A DNA stretch of 64,000 nt, taken from NCBI RefSeq assembly GCF_020687545.1, contig NZ_JAJEQX010000008.1:1-64000 (forward strand), written 5' to 3'. Below are positions 27,999 to 36,897 of this stretch, piece by piece. A model generated the notes under the pieces. That model worked only from the letters and a program-made list of their open reading frames with translations, was not told where the DNA came from and ran no database searches. Numbering within the stretch: position 1 is the stretch's first letter; each line of letters begins with the position of its first letter. The translations under genes and the position numbers were made by a program. This DNA comes from Ruminococcus turbiniformis (GTDB taxonomy: Bacteria > Bacillota > Clostridia > Lachnospirales > Lachnospiraceae).

Positions 27999-28832
27999 AT
28001 GGAGAGAGAACAGCAGTTTGGAAACGAAGAAGTGTCGGAACCGCTTCAGATTTATTTAAGAGAGATCGGCCAGATTCCGCTCCTCGATGAATCGGAGGAG
28101 AGGGAGCTGGGCAGACAGATTGCAGCGGGGGATGACTCTGCCAGAAAAAAGCTGGAAGAAGGCAATCTGCGCCTGGTTGTATCGCTGGCAAAACATTATA
28201 CCGGAAGGGGTGTCCCGCTTATGGACCTGATCCAGGAGGGAAACATGGGACTGATGCGTGCCGCTGAGAAGTACGATTACACAAAGGAAAACCGGTTTTC
28301 TACCTATGCTTCCTGGTGGATCAAGGAGGCAATGCAGAGAGCTATCGACCAGCAGTCGCGGGAAATACGGGTGCCGGTTCACGTAGCGGAAAATATGAAA
28401 CGGGTCCAGCGCGCTGCGAAGGAACTGCAGCAGACCCTTGGAAGGGATGCGACGCCCCGTGAGATCGCGGAGAATCTCGGCGACCGCTCGGAGGAAGACG
28501 TAAAAAATATTCTTACTTATCTTCAGAATCCCGTTTCTCTGGAAACTCCGGTGGGAGACGACGGCGAGAACAGTCTCGGGGATATGGTGGAGGACCGGTC
28601 GGAGACGACGCCCGAGGACGCCATGAATCTGCTCGCCCAGAGAGAGGAAGTCAGAGACCTGCTTGAAAAGCTTACGGAAAGAGAGCGGCAGGTCATCAGC
28701 ATGCGGTACGGACTCGGGGATGAGAGCACGCACACGCTGGAGGAGATCGGCGAAATACTCGGCGTGACGAGAGAGCGGGTGCGCCAGATTGAAGCCAGAG
28801 CGATGGAGAAGCTCAGAAAAGGCACGAAATAA
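27999..28832 (+). CDS. Primary-like (RpoD/group 2) sigma factor
   Basis: The 277-residue protein is a sigma-70 factor of the primary type lacking region 1.1. Region 1.2 is EPLQIYLREIGQIPLLDE. Region 2 has GNLRLVVSLAKHY, DLIQEGNMGLMRAAEKYDY and FSTYASWWIKEAMQRAI. Region 3 includes RVPVHVAENM. Region 4.2 is GVTRERVRQIEARAMEKLR, as in RpoD. It should therefore read promoters close to the consensus. Its shorter length and place next to fbp, rather than dnaG, suggest a second, group 2 factor rather than the main sigma-A. ATG 27999 follows AGAGAAGGAA. Confidence 0.85.
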   Translation: MEREQQFGNEEVSEPLQIYLREIGQIPLLDESEERELGRQIAAGDDSARKKLEEGNLRLVVSLAKHYTGRGVPLMDLIQEGNMGLMRAAEKYDYTKENRFSTYASWWIKEAMQRAIDQQSREIRVPVHVAENMKRVQRAAKELQQTLGRDATPREIAENLGDRSEEDVKNILTYLQNPVSLETPVGDDGENSLGDMVEDRSETTPEDAMNLLAQREEVRDLLEKLTERERQVISMRYGLGDESTHTLEEIGEILGVTRERVRQIEARAMEKLRKGTK

Positions 28833-28918
28833 AAAATCAGCAGCTCCCGATGCATAAATATTGTTCCATGTGCAGATAGTATTCATACAACAATTTTTAT
28901 GGAAAGGGAGACGATCTT

Positions 28919-29239
28919 ATGAAAAGAGTGAAAAAACTTCTGCTGCTCATGACATGCCTGGCTGTACTTTTCGGAACGACAGCCTGTGCGGACAGCAATA
29001 ACGCGGATAACGGAGCGGATCAGTCCACGATGGACGACAACGCTTCAAATGACGGCAATGGAAGCAGTGAGAGCAATGTGAATGATGCCACGGAAGGGGA
29101 CGGCATCCTGGATGATGCGGTGGACGATGTGACAGACGGAGTGGACCGCGTGACAGACGATGTGACGGACGGAGTCGATCGGGCAGCAGATGAGCTGACG
29201 GATGACAACGGAACGAAGAACAATACGGCCGGAAACTGA
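28919..29239 (+). CDS. Small acidic lipoprotein-like protein
   Basis: The 106-residue protein has a basic, hydrophobic signal (MKRVKKLLLLMTCLAVLFG) ending in TTAC, an imperfect lipobox, so lipid anchoring at Cys23 is likely but not certain. The rest is Asp/Asn/Ser-rich with repeated DDVTDGVDR units near residues 69-90. I do not recognise a named family. AAAGGGAG lies before the ATG. It is followed by a hairpin (29254-29288) and a dispersed repeat. A surface-exposed, flexible, perhaps sporulation- or stress-linked role is only a guess. Confidence 0.7.
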   Translation: MKRVKKLLLLMTCLAVLFGTTACADSNNADNGADQSTMDDNASNDGNGSSESNVNDATEGDGILDDAVDDVTDGVDRVTDDVTDGVDRAADELTDDNGTKNNTAGN

Positions 29240-29253
29240 CGAAGCAGGCAAGG

Positions 29254-29288
29254 CTGCCGCACACCGGAAATACCCGGCGCTGCGGCAG
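29254..29288 (+). terminator. Hairpin after the acidic lipoprotein gene
   Basis: CTGCCGCA (29254-29261) and TGCGGCAG (29281-29288) form an 8-bp stem with inner CCGG pairing. The tract after it (TACTTGTAT) is a poor U-tract. Dispersed repeat copy C starts 6 bases later. Confidence 0.5.
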
Positions 29289-29293
29289 TACTT

Positions 29294-29331
29294 GTATGGG
29301 CGACGAGCCAAAGCCCGGGCCTGCCCGAGGC
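29294..29331 (+). repeat. Dispersed palindromic repeat, copy C
   Basis: GGGCGACGAGCCAAAG followed by the CCCGGGCCTGCCCG palindrome matches the core of copies A and B and likewise follows a terminator-like hairpin. It ends 14 bases before hisA, so it lies in that gene's leader. Confidence 0.6.
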
Positions 29332-29345
29332 AAAAGGAGAGACAA

Positions 29346-30125
29346 ATGAAATTCAGACCATGCATTGACATACATAACGGAAAGGTAAAACAGATCGTCG
29401 GAGGAAGCCTCCGGGATGAGGGAGACCGTGCGCAGACGAATTTCTCCTCGGAGATGGGAGCTGCCTTTTACGCGGAGATGTACAGAAAGGACGGATTAAA
29501 GGGCGGACATATCATTCTTCTGAATCACCCGGATTCCGAGTACTTCTGCGAAACGAAGCGGCAGGCAGAGGAGGCGCTTCATGCCTATCCCGGCGGAATG
29601 CAGGCGGGAGGGGGGATCACGGCGGACAACGCCGCAGAGTATCTGCGGGCGGGAGCCAGCCATGTGATCGTCACGTCCTATGTGTTCCGCGACGGGAAAT
29701 TTTACAGGGAAAATCTGGAAAAACTTGTGCGCGCCGTAGGAAGAGAACATATCGTGCTGGACTTAAGCTGCCGGAAAAAGGACGGTGTGTACCGTGTGGT
29801 GACGGACCGGTGGCAGCGCTTCGCGGAGACTGAGGTGAACACAGAGACGCTGGAGCTTCTGTCCGGATACTGCGATGAATTTCTGATTCACGGGGTGGAC
29901 GCGGAGGGAAAGCGTTCCGGAATGGATGAAGAACTCGTGGAGATGCTCGGGCGCTGGGACGGAATCCCGGTTACATATGCGGGCGGAATCAGTTCCCTGG
30001 AAGATATCGAAAAGCTGCAGCACTCCGGCAGGGGAAAAGTGGACTTTACAGTCGGGAGCGCGCTGGATCTTTTCGGGGGAAATATTCCCTATGAAACGGT
30101 GAAGAAGTACGGTTCCGGAAAATAG
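29346..30125 (+). CDS. hisA: HisA of the eukaryotic (HIS6) type
   Basis: Phosphoribosylformimino-5-aminoimidazole carboxamide ribotide isomerase, a TIM-barrel enzyme of histidine synthesis. The 259-residue protein does not begin like bacterial HisA; it reads FRPCIDIHNGKVKQIVGGSL. It also contains VIVTSYVFRDGKF, VLDLSCRKKDG, a second aspartate in EFLIHGVDAEG, and a C-terminal VDFTVGSALDLFGG. All of these resemble yeast HIS6. ATG 29346 follows AAAGGAGAGAC. No other his genes are adjacent. The call of isomerase activity is firm by homology; the phylogenetic placement is from memory of the families. Confidence 0.85.
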   Translation: MKFRPCIDIHNGKVKQIVGGSLRDEGDRAQTNFSSEMGAAFYAEMYRKDGLKGGHIILLNHPDSEYFCETKRQAEEALHAYPGGMQAGGGITADNAAEYLRAGASHVIVTSYVFRDGKFYRENLEKLVRAVGREHIVLDLSCRKKDGVYRVVTDRWQRFAETEVNTETLELLSGYCDEFLIHGVDAEGKRSGMDEELVEMLGRWDGIPVTYAGGISSLEDIEKLQHSGRGKVDFTVGSALDLFGGNIPYETVKKYGSGK

Positions 30126-30174
30126 GCAGGAAATGTGCAGGGAATGTGCAGGGAATGCGGCTTGGCAAAACTGG

Positions 30175-30203
30175 TTGAATTACCTGACAGTTAGTGTTAA
30201 AAT
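30175..30203 (+). promoter_or_regulatory. Candidate secA promoter
   Basis: TTGAAT (30175-30180), 17-base spacer, TAAAAT (30198-30203). Just upstream (about 30130-30158) lies a short tandem repeat of GGAATGTGCA-like units of unknown meaning. Confidence 0.5.
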
Positions 30204-30282
30204 GGAAAACATAAGTGGCTTCGGAATTCTTTGCCGATGCCAGATTTCAATCAATCTATCAATAAGGAGTTAATTGTGTAAT

Positions 30283-32862
30283 ATGGGTTTTATAGAGAAG
30301 ATTTTCGGCACGCACAGCGAAAATGAACTGAAACGCATCTATCCCATTGTGGACAGGATTGAGGCACTGGACCCGGAGATGAGGGCGCTGTCAGATGACG
30401 AACTTCGCGGAAAGACAAGGGAGTTCAGGGAGCGCCTGGAAGAGGGGGAGACACTGGATGACATTCTTCCCGAGGCGTTTGCCGTTGTGCGCGAGGCGGC
30501 TTTCCGAAGTATCGGAATGCGGCATTACCGCGTTCAGCTTATCGGAGGAATTATCCTTCATCAGGGGCGCATCGCCGAGATGAAGACCGGTGAAGGAAAA
30601 ACTCTCGTGTCCACGCTTCCGGCATATTTAAATGCCCTGGAGGGCAAAGGCGTGCACATTGTCACAGTCAATGACTACCTTGCAAAGCGTGACGCAGAGT
30701 GGATGGGAAAGGTACATGAATTTCTCGGCCTGACTGTGGGTGTTGTGTTAAACGGCATGGAAAATACGGAGCGCCGCGCCGCATACAACTGCGATATCAC
30801 TTATGTGACGAACAATGAGCTTGGATTTGACTACTTAAGAGACAACATGGTCATCTACAAGGAACAGCTCGTGCAGAGAGGACTTCATTTTGCAATCATC
30901 GACGAGGTGGATTCAGTTCTCATTGATGAAGCGAGAACACCGCTGATCATATCCGGACAGAGCGGCAAGTCCACGAAACTGTATGAGGCGTGCGATATTC
31001 TGGCGAGACAGCTGGAGAGAGGCGAGGCCAGCGGCGAGTTTTCGAAGATGAACGCCATCATGGGTGAGGAGATCGAGGAGACAGGAGACTTTATTGTCAA
31101 TGAGAAAGAGAAGACGGTAAACCTGACTGAGGACGGTGTGAAGAAGGTGGAGAAGTTCTTCCACATCGACAACCTTGCCGATCCGGAGAACCTTGAGATT
31201 CAGCACAATATCATTCTTGCCCTCCGCGCCCATAACCTGATGTTCAAGGATCAGGACTATGTGGTCAACCAGGAAGGCGAGGTTATGATCGTCGATGAGT
31301 TCACCGGACGAATCATGCCGGGACGCCGGTATTCGGACGGACTTCACCAGGCAATTGAGGCGAAGGAACATGTGAAGGTGCGCAGGGAGAGCAAAACTCT
31401 GGCAACCATTACATTCCAGAACCTGTTCAACAAGTTTGATAAGAAGAGCGGTATGACCGGTACGGCTCTCACAGAGGAAAAGGAGTTCCGTGATATTTAC
31501 GGAATGGATGTTATCGAGATCCCGACAAACAGACCGGTCCAGAGGGTGGATCTTGAGGACGCCGTGTATAAGACAAAGAAAGAGAAGTACAAAGCGGTTG
31601 TGGAGGAAGTAAAGCGGGCACATGCCACCGGGCAGCCGGTGCTCGTCGGAACAATCACTATCGAGGTGTCCGAGCTCTTAAGCGGCATGCTTAAGAAAGA
31701 GGGCATCAAACATAATGTACTCAACGCCAAGTACCATGAGCAGGAGGCGGAGATCGTGGCTGACGCCGGTGTGCATGGTGCTGTGACTATCGCCACGAAC
31801 ATGGCGGGCCGTGGTACGGATATTAAGCTGGATGACGAGGCGAGAGAGGCCGGAGGACTTAAGATTATCGGTACGGAGCGCCATGAGTCAAGACGAATTG
31901 ACAACCAGCTCCGCGGCCGAAGCGGACGTCAGGGAGACCCCGGAGAGTCCCGTTTTTACATCTCTCTGGAAGATGACCTGCTCCGCCTGTTCGGTTCCGA
32001 GAAGCTGATGGGCGTGTTCAACGCGCTCGGCGTAGAAGAGGGCGAGCAGATTGAGCACAAAATGCTTTCCAACGCAATCGAATCCGCACAGAAGAAACTG
32101 GAGATCAATAATTTCGGCATCCGTAAGAACCTGCTTGAGTATGACCAGGTCATGAACGAGCAGAGGGAGATCATCTACGGCGAGCGGCGCCGGGTGCTGG
32201 ACGGCGAGAGCATGCGGGACACGATCTACAACATGATCACAGAGTATGTGGAGAATGTGACAGACCGGTTCGCCTCCCCCGACGTGGATTCCGAGGAGTG
32301 GGATATGACCGGACTCGGCGTGAATCTTCACAATGTAATTCCGCAGCTTCCGCTCCCGACAGAGGAAGAATACCGGGATATCCGCCAGAAAGAGTTAAAG
32401 CATATGTTAAAGGAGCGCGCGGTCAAGGCGTATGAGGCGAAAGAAGCAGAATTCCCGGAACCGGAACAGATCCGTGAGATCGAGCGCGTTGTCCTGCTGA
32501 AAGTAATCGACGCCAGGTGGATGGATCACATCGATGATATGGATCAGCTGCGCCAGGGTATCGGACTTCAGGCGTACGGCCAGAGAGATCCGCTCGTGGA
32601 GTACAAGATGATGGGCTACAATATGTTCGGTGAGATGACGAACATGATCGCGGAGACAACGATCCGCACGCTGTTTAACGTCCGCGTGGAGCAGAAGGTA
32701 GAGCGTGAGGAAGTGGCGAAAGTTACCGGTACGAACAAGGACGAAAGTTCCGTGAGGGCGCCGAAGAAGAGAGCGGAGAAGAAGATTTATCCGAACGATC
32801 CGTGTCCGTGCGGAAGCGGTAAAAAATACAAACAGTGCTGCGGCCGGAAACAGTCGGCGTAA
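30283..32862 (+). CDS. secA: Preprotein translocase ATPase SecA
   Basis: Motor that drives secretory proteins through SecYEG. The 859-residue product has [19 protein letters not shown] (Walker A), Walker [22 protein letters not shown], the preprotein cross-linking domain, the second ATPase fold with [11 protein letters not shown] and [11 protein letters not shown], and a C-terminal zinc-binding tail with [17 protein letters not shown] 30283 fits the family start MGFIEKIFG; an in-frame TTG at 30274 has better spacing to AAGGAG (30263-30268) and cannot be excluded. It is followed by prfB after about 50 bases, a common Firmicutes order. Confidence 0.97.
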   Translation: MGFIEKIFGTHSENELKRIYPIVDRIEALDPEMRALSDDELRGKTREFRERLEEGETLDDILPEAFAVVREAAFRSIGMRHYRVQLIGGIILHQGRIAEMKTGEGKTLVSTLPAYLNALEGKGVHIVTVNDYLAKRDAEWMGKVHEFLGLTVGVVLNGMENTERRAAYNCDITYVTNNELGFDYLRDNMVIYKEQLVQRGLHFAIIDEVDSVLIDEARTPLIISGQSGKSTKLYEACDILARQLERGEASGEFSKMNAIMGEEIEETGDFIVNEKEKTVNLTEDGVKKVEKFFHIDNLADPENLEIQHNIILALRAHNLMFKDQDYVVNQEGEVMIVDEFTGRIMPGRRYSDGLHQAIEAKEHVKVRRESKTLATITFQNLFNKFDKKSGMTGTALTEEKEFRDIYGMDVIEIPTNRPVQRVDLEDAVYKTKKEKYKAVVEEVKRAHATGQPVLVGTITIEVSELLSGMLKKEGIKHNVLNAKYHEQEAEIVADAGVHGAVTIATNMAGRGTDIKLDDEAREAGGLKIIGTERHESRRIDNQLRGRSGRQGDPGESRFYISLEDDLLRLFGSEKLMGVFNALGVEEGEQIEHKMLSNAIESAQKKLEINNFGIRKNLLEYDQVMNEQREIIYGERRRVLDGESMRDTIYNMITEYVENVTDRFASPDVDSEEWDMTGLGVNLHNVIPQLPLPTEEEYRDIRQKELKHMLKERAVKAYEAKEAEFPEPEQIREIERVVLLKVIDARWMDHIDDMDQLRQGIGLQAYGQRDPLVEYKMMGYNMFGEMTNMIAETTIRTLFNVRVEQKVEREEVAKVTGTNKDESSVRAPKKRAEKKIYPNDPCPCGSGKKYKQCCGRKQSA

Positions 32863-32914
32863 ATCCGGGAACAGAATGAATAATAAATTTTAAATGATGA
32901 AAGAGGTGATTAAG

Positions 32915-34016
32915 GTGGTTTTACTGGATGAGTTAAAAGCAAGACTTACTGCATATGAAGAACCGCTGAAAGATTTGAGGGATTCACTTTGACCTGGCTT
33001 CAAAGAAGCTGAGAGTGGAAGAACTCCAGAAACGTCTGGAGGAACCGGGGTTCTGGGACGACCCGGAAACGTCCCAGCAGGTGATGAAGGAACTGAAGAA
33101 CCTTCAGGACTCTGTGAAACAGATTGAACAGCTGTATTCTGATTACGATGACATGCTTCTTCTCATTGAGATGGGAGAGGAAGAACCGGATGAGGAGACA
33201 GCGCAGGAACTGGAAGAAGAGCTGAAGCAGTTCGAGGAAACGTTCGAGGAGCTGCGTATCAGTACGCTTCTGACAGGTCCCTATGACAGGGACAATGCCA
33301 TCGTCACGCTCCATGCGGGCGCGGGCGGAACGGAATCATGCGACTGGGCGGGGATGCTCTACCGCATGTATACAAGATGGGCTGAGAAAAAGGGATACGA
33401 GGTCGAGGAACTGGATTATCTGGAAGGAGATGTGGCGGGAATCAAGGGCGTCACGTTCGAGGTGAAGGGCGAGAATGCCTACGGCTATCTGCGTTCGGAG
33501 AAGGGAGTTCACCGCCTTGTGCGCATTTCGCCTTTCAACGCGGCGGGCAAGCGTCAGACTTCGTTCGCGTCATGCGATGTAATTCCGGATATTGAGGAGG
33601 ATATCGACATCGAGATCAATGACGATGACCTGAAGATCGACACATACCGTTCCAGCGGCGCAGGCGGGCAGCATATCAACAAGACTTCGTCCGCTGTCAG
33701 GATCACCCATCTCCCGACCGGCATCGTCGTTCAGTGTCAGAACGAGCGTTCTCAGCACATGAACAAAGACAAGGCAATGCAGATGCTCAAGTCCAAGCTG
33801 TATCTGATGAAGCAGCAGGAGCAGGCGGAGAAGATGTCGGATATCAGGGGGGAAGTCCGGGATATCAATTTCGGCAACCAGATCCGGTCCTATGTCATGC
33901 AGCCGTATACAATGGTTAAGGATCACCGGACAAACGCCGAGGTCAGCAACGTGAATGGAGTTATGGACGGCAATATCGATCCGTTTATCAACGCATATTT
34001 GAGTGCAAATATGTAG
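32915..34016 (+). CDS. prfB: Peptide chain release factor 2 (programmed +1 frameshift)
   Basis: Recognises UGA and UAA stop codons. Translation starts at GTG 32915 after GAAAGAGG, reads 25 codons to CTT (32987-32989), meets an in-frame TGA at 32990-32992, and continues after a +1 shift at GAC 32991. The combined protein is 366 residues, the normal RF2 length. The SPF anticodon-like tripeptide is present in RISPFNAAGKRQTSF and the catalytic GGQ in SSGAGGQHINKTS. The shift lets RF2 control its own level: low RF2 stalls at UGA and favours frameshifting. A naive ORF call would lose the first 25 residues. A terminator follows. Confidence 0.96.
32977..32993 (+). promoter_or_regulatory. RF2 autoregulatory +1 frameshift site
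   Basis: The slippery CTT followed by TGA and C at 32987-32993 is the conserved RF2 shift sequence. The purine-rich GAGGG a few bases upstream can act as the stimulatory internal Shine-Dalgarno. Confidence 0.92.
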
Positions 34017-34053
34017 ACAGGCGCCCGGATAAATAAGCCGGGAGCCTGTTTTG
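34017..34053 (+). terminator. Terminator after prfB
   Basis: ACAGGC-CCCGG pairs with CCGGG-GCCTGT around ATAAATAAG, followed by TTTTGG. Confidence 0.8.
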
Positions 34054-34089
34054 GCTACATAAAAAGAAAGATACAAAAAGGAGAAAACA

Positions 34090-35322
34090 ATGGTAAACAT
34101 AGCGGTAATGGGATACGGAACAGTAGGATCCGGAGTTGTGGAAGTGATCCGGGCGAACGGCGACATCATCAACCAGCGCGTAGGCGATGAGATCAACATC
34201 AAATACGTGCTCGACTTAAGAGATTTCCCTGGGGACCCGATTCAGGAGAAGATCGTTCATGATGTGGATATCATTATCAATGACCCGGAGATCCGCATTG
34301 TTGTGGAAGTGATGGGAGGCATTGAGCCGGCGTACACATTTGTGAAGCGCTGCCTTGAGGCGGGCAAGAGCGTTGCCACATCCAACAAGGCACTCGTGGC
34401 AAAGCACGGAGCCGAGCTTCTCTCCATCGCGCGGGACAGAAACTTAAACTTCCTCTTTGAGGCCAGCGTGGGCGGCGGTATTCCGATTATCCGCGCGCTG
34501 AACTCAAGCCTTACGGCTGACCGGATCGAAGAGATTACCGGAATCTTAAACGGCACGACAAACTACATGATGAGCAAGATGTTCTACGAGGGCGCCGACT
34601 ATGACGAAGTGCTCAAAGAGGCGCAGGACAACGGGTATGCGGAGCGCAATCCGGAGGCGGACGTGGAGGGATATGACGCGTGCCGCAAGATTGCGATTCT
34701 GTCTTCCCTGATTTCCGGACAGCAGGTTGATTTTGAGGATATCTATACAGAAGGAATCACAAAGATCACCAGAGAGGATATGATGTACGCAAAAGAGATG
34801 GGGATGACGATCAAGCTTCTGGCCTCCAGCAAGCGCCACGGAAGCCATCTCCACGCCATTGTGGCCCCGGCGCTTCTGAACAAAGAACATCCGCTCTACA
34901 GCGTGGACGACGTATTCAACGCGGTGTTCGTACACGGAAACATGCTGGGAGACGCCATGTTCTACGGAAGCGGAGCCGGCAAGCTGCCGACGGCAAGCGC
35001 GGTTGTCGCGGATGTTGTGGACGAGGCAAAACATCTCCACAGAAACATTATGACAATGTGGAAAAACGAGAAGCTGGAGCTTCTTCCGATTGAGGATACA
35101 AGCAAGCGGTTCTTTGTCCGCATGGAAGGCGGCGCGGATGCGCGGAAAGCGGAAGTGGAAGCGCTCTTCGGGCCGGTAGAGATTGTCAGAGTAAGCGGGC
35201 TTGACGGAGAATTCGGATTTATCACAGAAGTGATGACCGAGGGCGAGTACGGAAAGAAAGCGGCGCAGATCAGCGGAATCCTGCACATGATCCGTTTTGA
35301 GGAGCAGGGCGCAGAGGCGTAG
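34090..35322 (+). CDS. hom: Homoserine dehydrogenase
   Basis: NAD(P)H-dependent reduction of aspartate semialdehyde to homoserine, at the branch to threonine and methionine. The 410-residue protein starts MVNIAVMGYGTVGSGVVEVI (Rossmann motif), has TSNKALVAKHG, the GILNGTTNYMMSKM substrate-binding block and GYAERNPEADVEGYDACRK, then a C-terminal ACT-type regulatory domain of about 80 residues that would bind threonine. AAAAAGGAG precedes the ATG. A probable homoserine kinase follows after 30 bases, so the two likely form an operon for threonine synthesis. Confidence 0.97.
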   Translation: MVNIAVMGYGTVGSGVVEVIRANGDIINQRVGDEINIKYVLDLRDFPGDPIQEKIVHDVDIIINDPEIRIVVEVMGGIEPAYTFVKRCLEAGKSVATSNKALVAKHGAELLSIARDRNLNFLFEASVGGGIPIIRALNSSLTADRIEEITGILNGTTNYMMSKMFYEGADYDEVLKEAQDNGYAERNPEADVEGYDACRKIAILSSLISGQQVDFEDIYTEGITKITREDMMYAKEMGMTIKLLASSKRHGSHLHAIVAPALLNKEHPLYSVDDVFNAVFVHGNMLGDAMFYGSGAGKLPTASAVVADVVDEAKHLHRNIMTMWKNEKLELLPIEDTSKRFFVRMEGGADARKAEVEALFGPVEIVRVSGLDGEFGFITEVMTEGEYGKKAAQISGILHMIRFEEQGAEA

Positions 35323-35352
35323 GCGTAAAGAGAGGACGAAGGTGTGGATAAG

Positions 35353-36555
35353 ATGAAATATGTCGTGATCTTGTGTGACGGTATGGCGGATGAGCCGCTG
35401 GAGGAGCTTGAAGGGAAGACTCCTCTGGAGGCGGCGCATACCCCGAATATGGACCGCCTGGCAAAGACATCGGAGATCGGTATGGTGCGCACGGTGCCAG
35501 AGGGAATGGCGCCGGGGAGCGACACCGCCAATCTGTCTGTGATCGGATATGATCCGAGAAAATATTACTCCGGACGCTCCCCGCTGGAAGCACTCAGCAT
35601 CGGCGCGCAGATGGGAGAGAAGGACGTCTCCTTCCGGTGCAACCTTGTTACTCTTTCCGAGGAGGAAGAGGCGTATGAGGACCGCAGGATTCTGGATCAC
35701 AGTTCGGGAGAAATCCCGACAGAGGACGCGGCGGTCCTGATCGATGCGCTGAAAAAGGAGCTGGAGCGGGACGGATACCGGTTTTATGTCGGAACAAGCT
35801 ACCGGCATCTGCTCATTCAAAAGGATGGTAAAGTCACAGAACTGACGGCACCCCACGATATTCTCACAAAGAGAATCGGAGAGTATCTGCCGGAAGATCC
35901 TGTGCTTCGGGATATGATGATCAGAAGCTATGAGATCCTGAAAGACCATCCGATTAATGTAAAACGTCGTCAGGAGGGGAAAAATCCTGCAAACTCCGCC
36001 TGGTTCTGGGGCGCGGGAACACGTCCTGCACTGACCTCCTTTGAGGAGAAGAACAGGGTAAAAGGCGCGATGATTTCCGCGGTGGATCTTTTAAAGGGAA
36101 TCGCGGTGGGCGCGGGTATGCACAATATTACAGTGGAAGGGGCAAACGGAGGACTTCACACGAATTATGCCGGCAAGGGCAAGGCTGCCGTGAAGGCGCT
36201 GACAGAGGAAGGATTTGACTTTGTGTATGTCCATATCGAGGCTCCGGATGAGATGGGACACCAGGGCAGTGCTCCGGACAAGATCCAGGCGATTGAGTCA
36301 ATTGACAGTCAGGTCATCGGACCTGTGGCGGATGCCCTGAAGGAAGCGGGTGTTGATTTCAGAATGCTTGTGCTTCCCGATCATCCGACGCCGGTGCGGG
36401 TGCGTACCCATGTGTCAGACCCGGTGCCGTATATGCTCTATGACAGCACGAAGGAAGCGGCCGGAAAAGAGACATACTGTGAGCGGACCGGACGGGAAAC
36501 AGGTGTGGTGATTGCGGAAGGATACCGGATGATGGATCATCTGCTTGGGAAGTAG
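35353..36555 (+). CDS. ApgM-family protein, probable homoserine kinase
   Basis: The 400-residue protein belongs to the archaeal-type cofactor-independent phosphoglycerate mutase family (alkaline phosphatase fold): VILCDGMADEPLEELEGKTP at the start, the metal/phosphate site GSDTANLSVIGYDP, later HIEAPDEMGHQG and LVLPDHPTPVRVRTH. A subfamily next to threonine genes has been proposed as a homoserine kinase. Its position 30 bases after hom and the absence of a thrB here support that role. Phosphoglycerate mutase activity is the alternative. ATG 35353 is preferred to the GTG at 35344 for spacing to GAAGGTG. Confidence 0.8.
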   Translation: MKYVVILCDGMADEPLEELEGKTPLEAAHTPNMDRLAKTSEIGMVRTVPEGMAPGSDTANLSVIGYDPRKYYSGRSPLEALSIGAQMGEKDVSFRCNLVTLSEEEEAYEDRRILDHSSGEIPTEDAAVLIDALKKELERDGYRFYVGTSYRHLLIQKDGKVTELTAPHDILTKRIGEYLPEDPVLRDMMIRSYEILKDHPINVKRRQEGKNPANSAWFWGAGTRPALTSFEEKNRVKGAMISAVDLLKGIAVGAGMHNITVEGANGGLHTNYAGKGKAAVKALTEEGFDFVYVHIEAPDEMGHQGSAPDKIQAIESIDSQVIGPVADALKEAGVDFRMLVLPDHPTPVRVRTHVSDPVPYMLYDSTKEAAGKETYCERTGRETGVVIAEGYRMMDHLLGK

Positions 36556-36769
36556 CTGCGGATTTGCGGGGTGAAACTGCTGTATGGAAAGTAACGCGCG
36601 TGACAAAGAGTATCACTCGCAGGCCCGCTTTCGCTCGGGACGAACGCAGCGGCACGTAAGAGCGCAAAAGACGCGCTCTAAATGCCGGCGTTCTTTACGG
36701 CCTGCTGCGCGATACCCTTTGTCACGCGCTGTGTCTTCCAATTGGAAGTTTCATCCGCAAATCGGCAGC
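36555..36769. repeat. Giant imperfect palindrome (about 215 bp)
   Basis: The outermost arms (36555-36578 and 36747-36769) pair over about 23 bases with two mismatches and a bulge. Inside, 36596-36614 and 36711-36729 pair at 18 of 19 positions. Deeper are GCAGGCC/GGCCTGC (36619-36625/36699-36705), AGAGCGC/GCGCTCT (36659-36665/36673-36679) and the perfect CTTCCAATTGGAAG (36735-36748). The single mismatch of the 19-bp stem becomes a G-U pair if the minus strand is transcribed. No credible ORF lies within. With the hairpin at 36830 it accounts for most of the 342-base gap between apgM and the HD gene. Confidence 0.75.
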
Positions 36770-36829
36770 AAAAACAAAGAGAGATCGGAATTTTACCAGC
36801 CAGTTATGTTCAGAGGGGTAGAGTTTCGG

Positions 36830-36874
36830 TCTCTTTTTTAAAACTCAGGGGATGCCCTGAGTTGAAAAAAGAGA
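36830..36874 (+). promoter_or_regulatory. Long hairpin before the HD-domain gene
   Basis: TCTCTTTTTT pairs with AAAAAAGAGA and, further in, AACTCAGGG pairs with CCCTGAGTT around a short loop. It ends about 23 bases before the start codon. The long stem with A/T runs on both shoulders could be a bidirectional terminator or a translational control hairpin. Confidence 0.55.
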
Positions 36875-36897
36875 TAGTTTAAGTGGAGAGCAGAATT

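Noticed and set aside
34546-35949. 467-codon open frame antisense to hom and apgM
   Set aside because: It spans two well-identified genes and an intergenic gap; codon content reflects the opposite strand.
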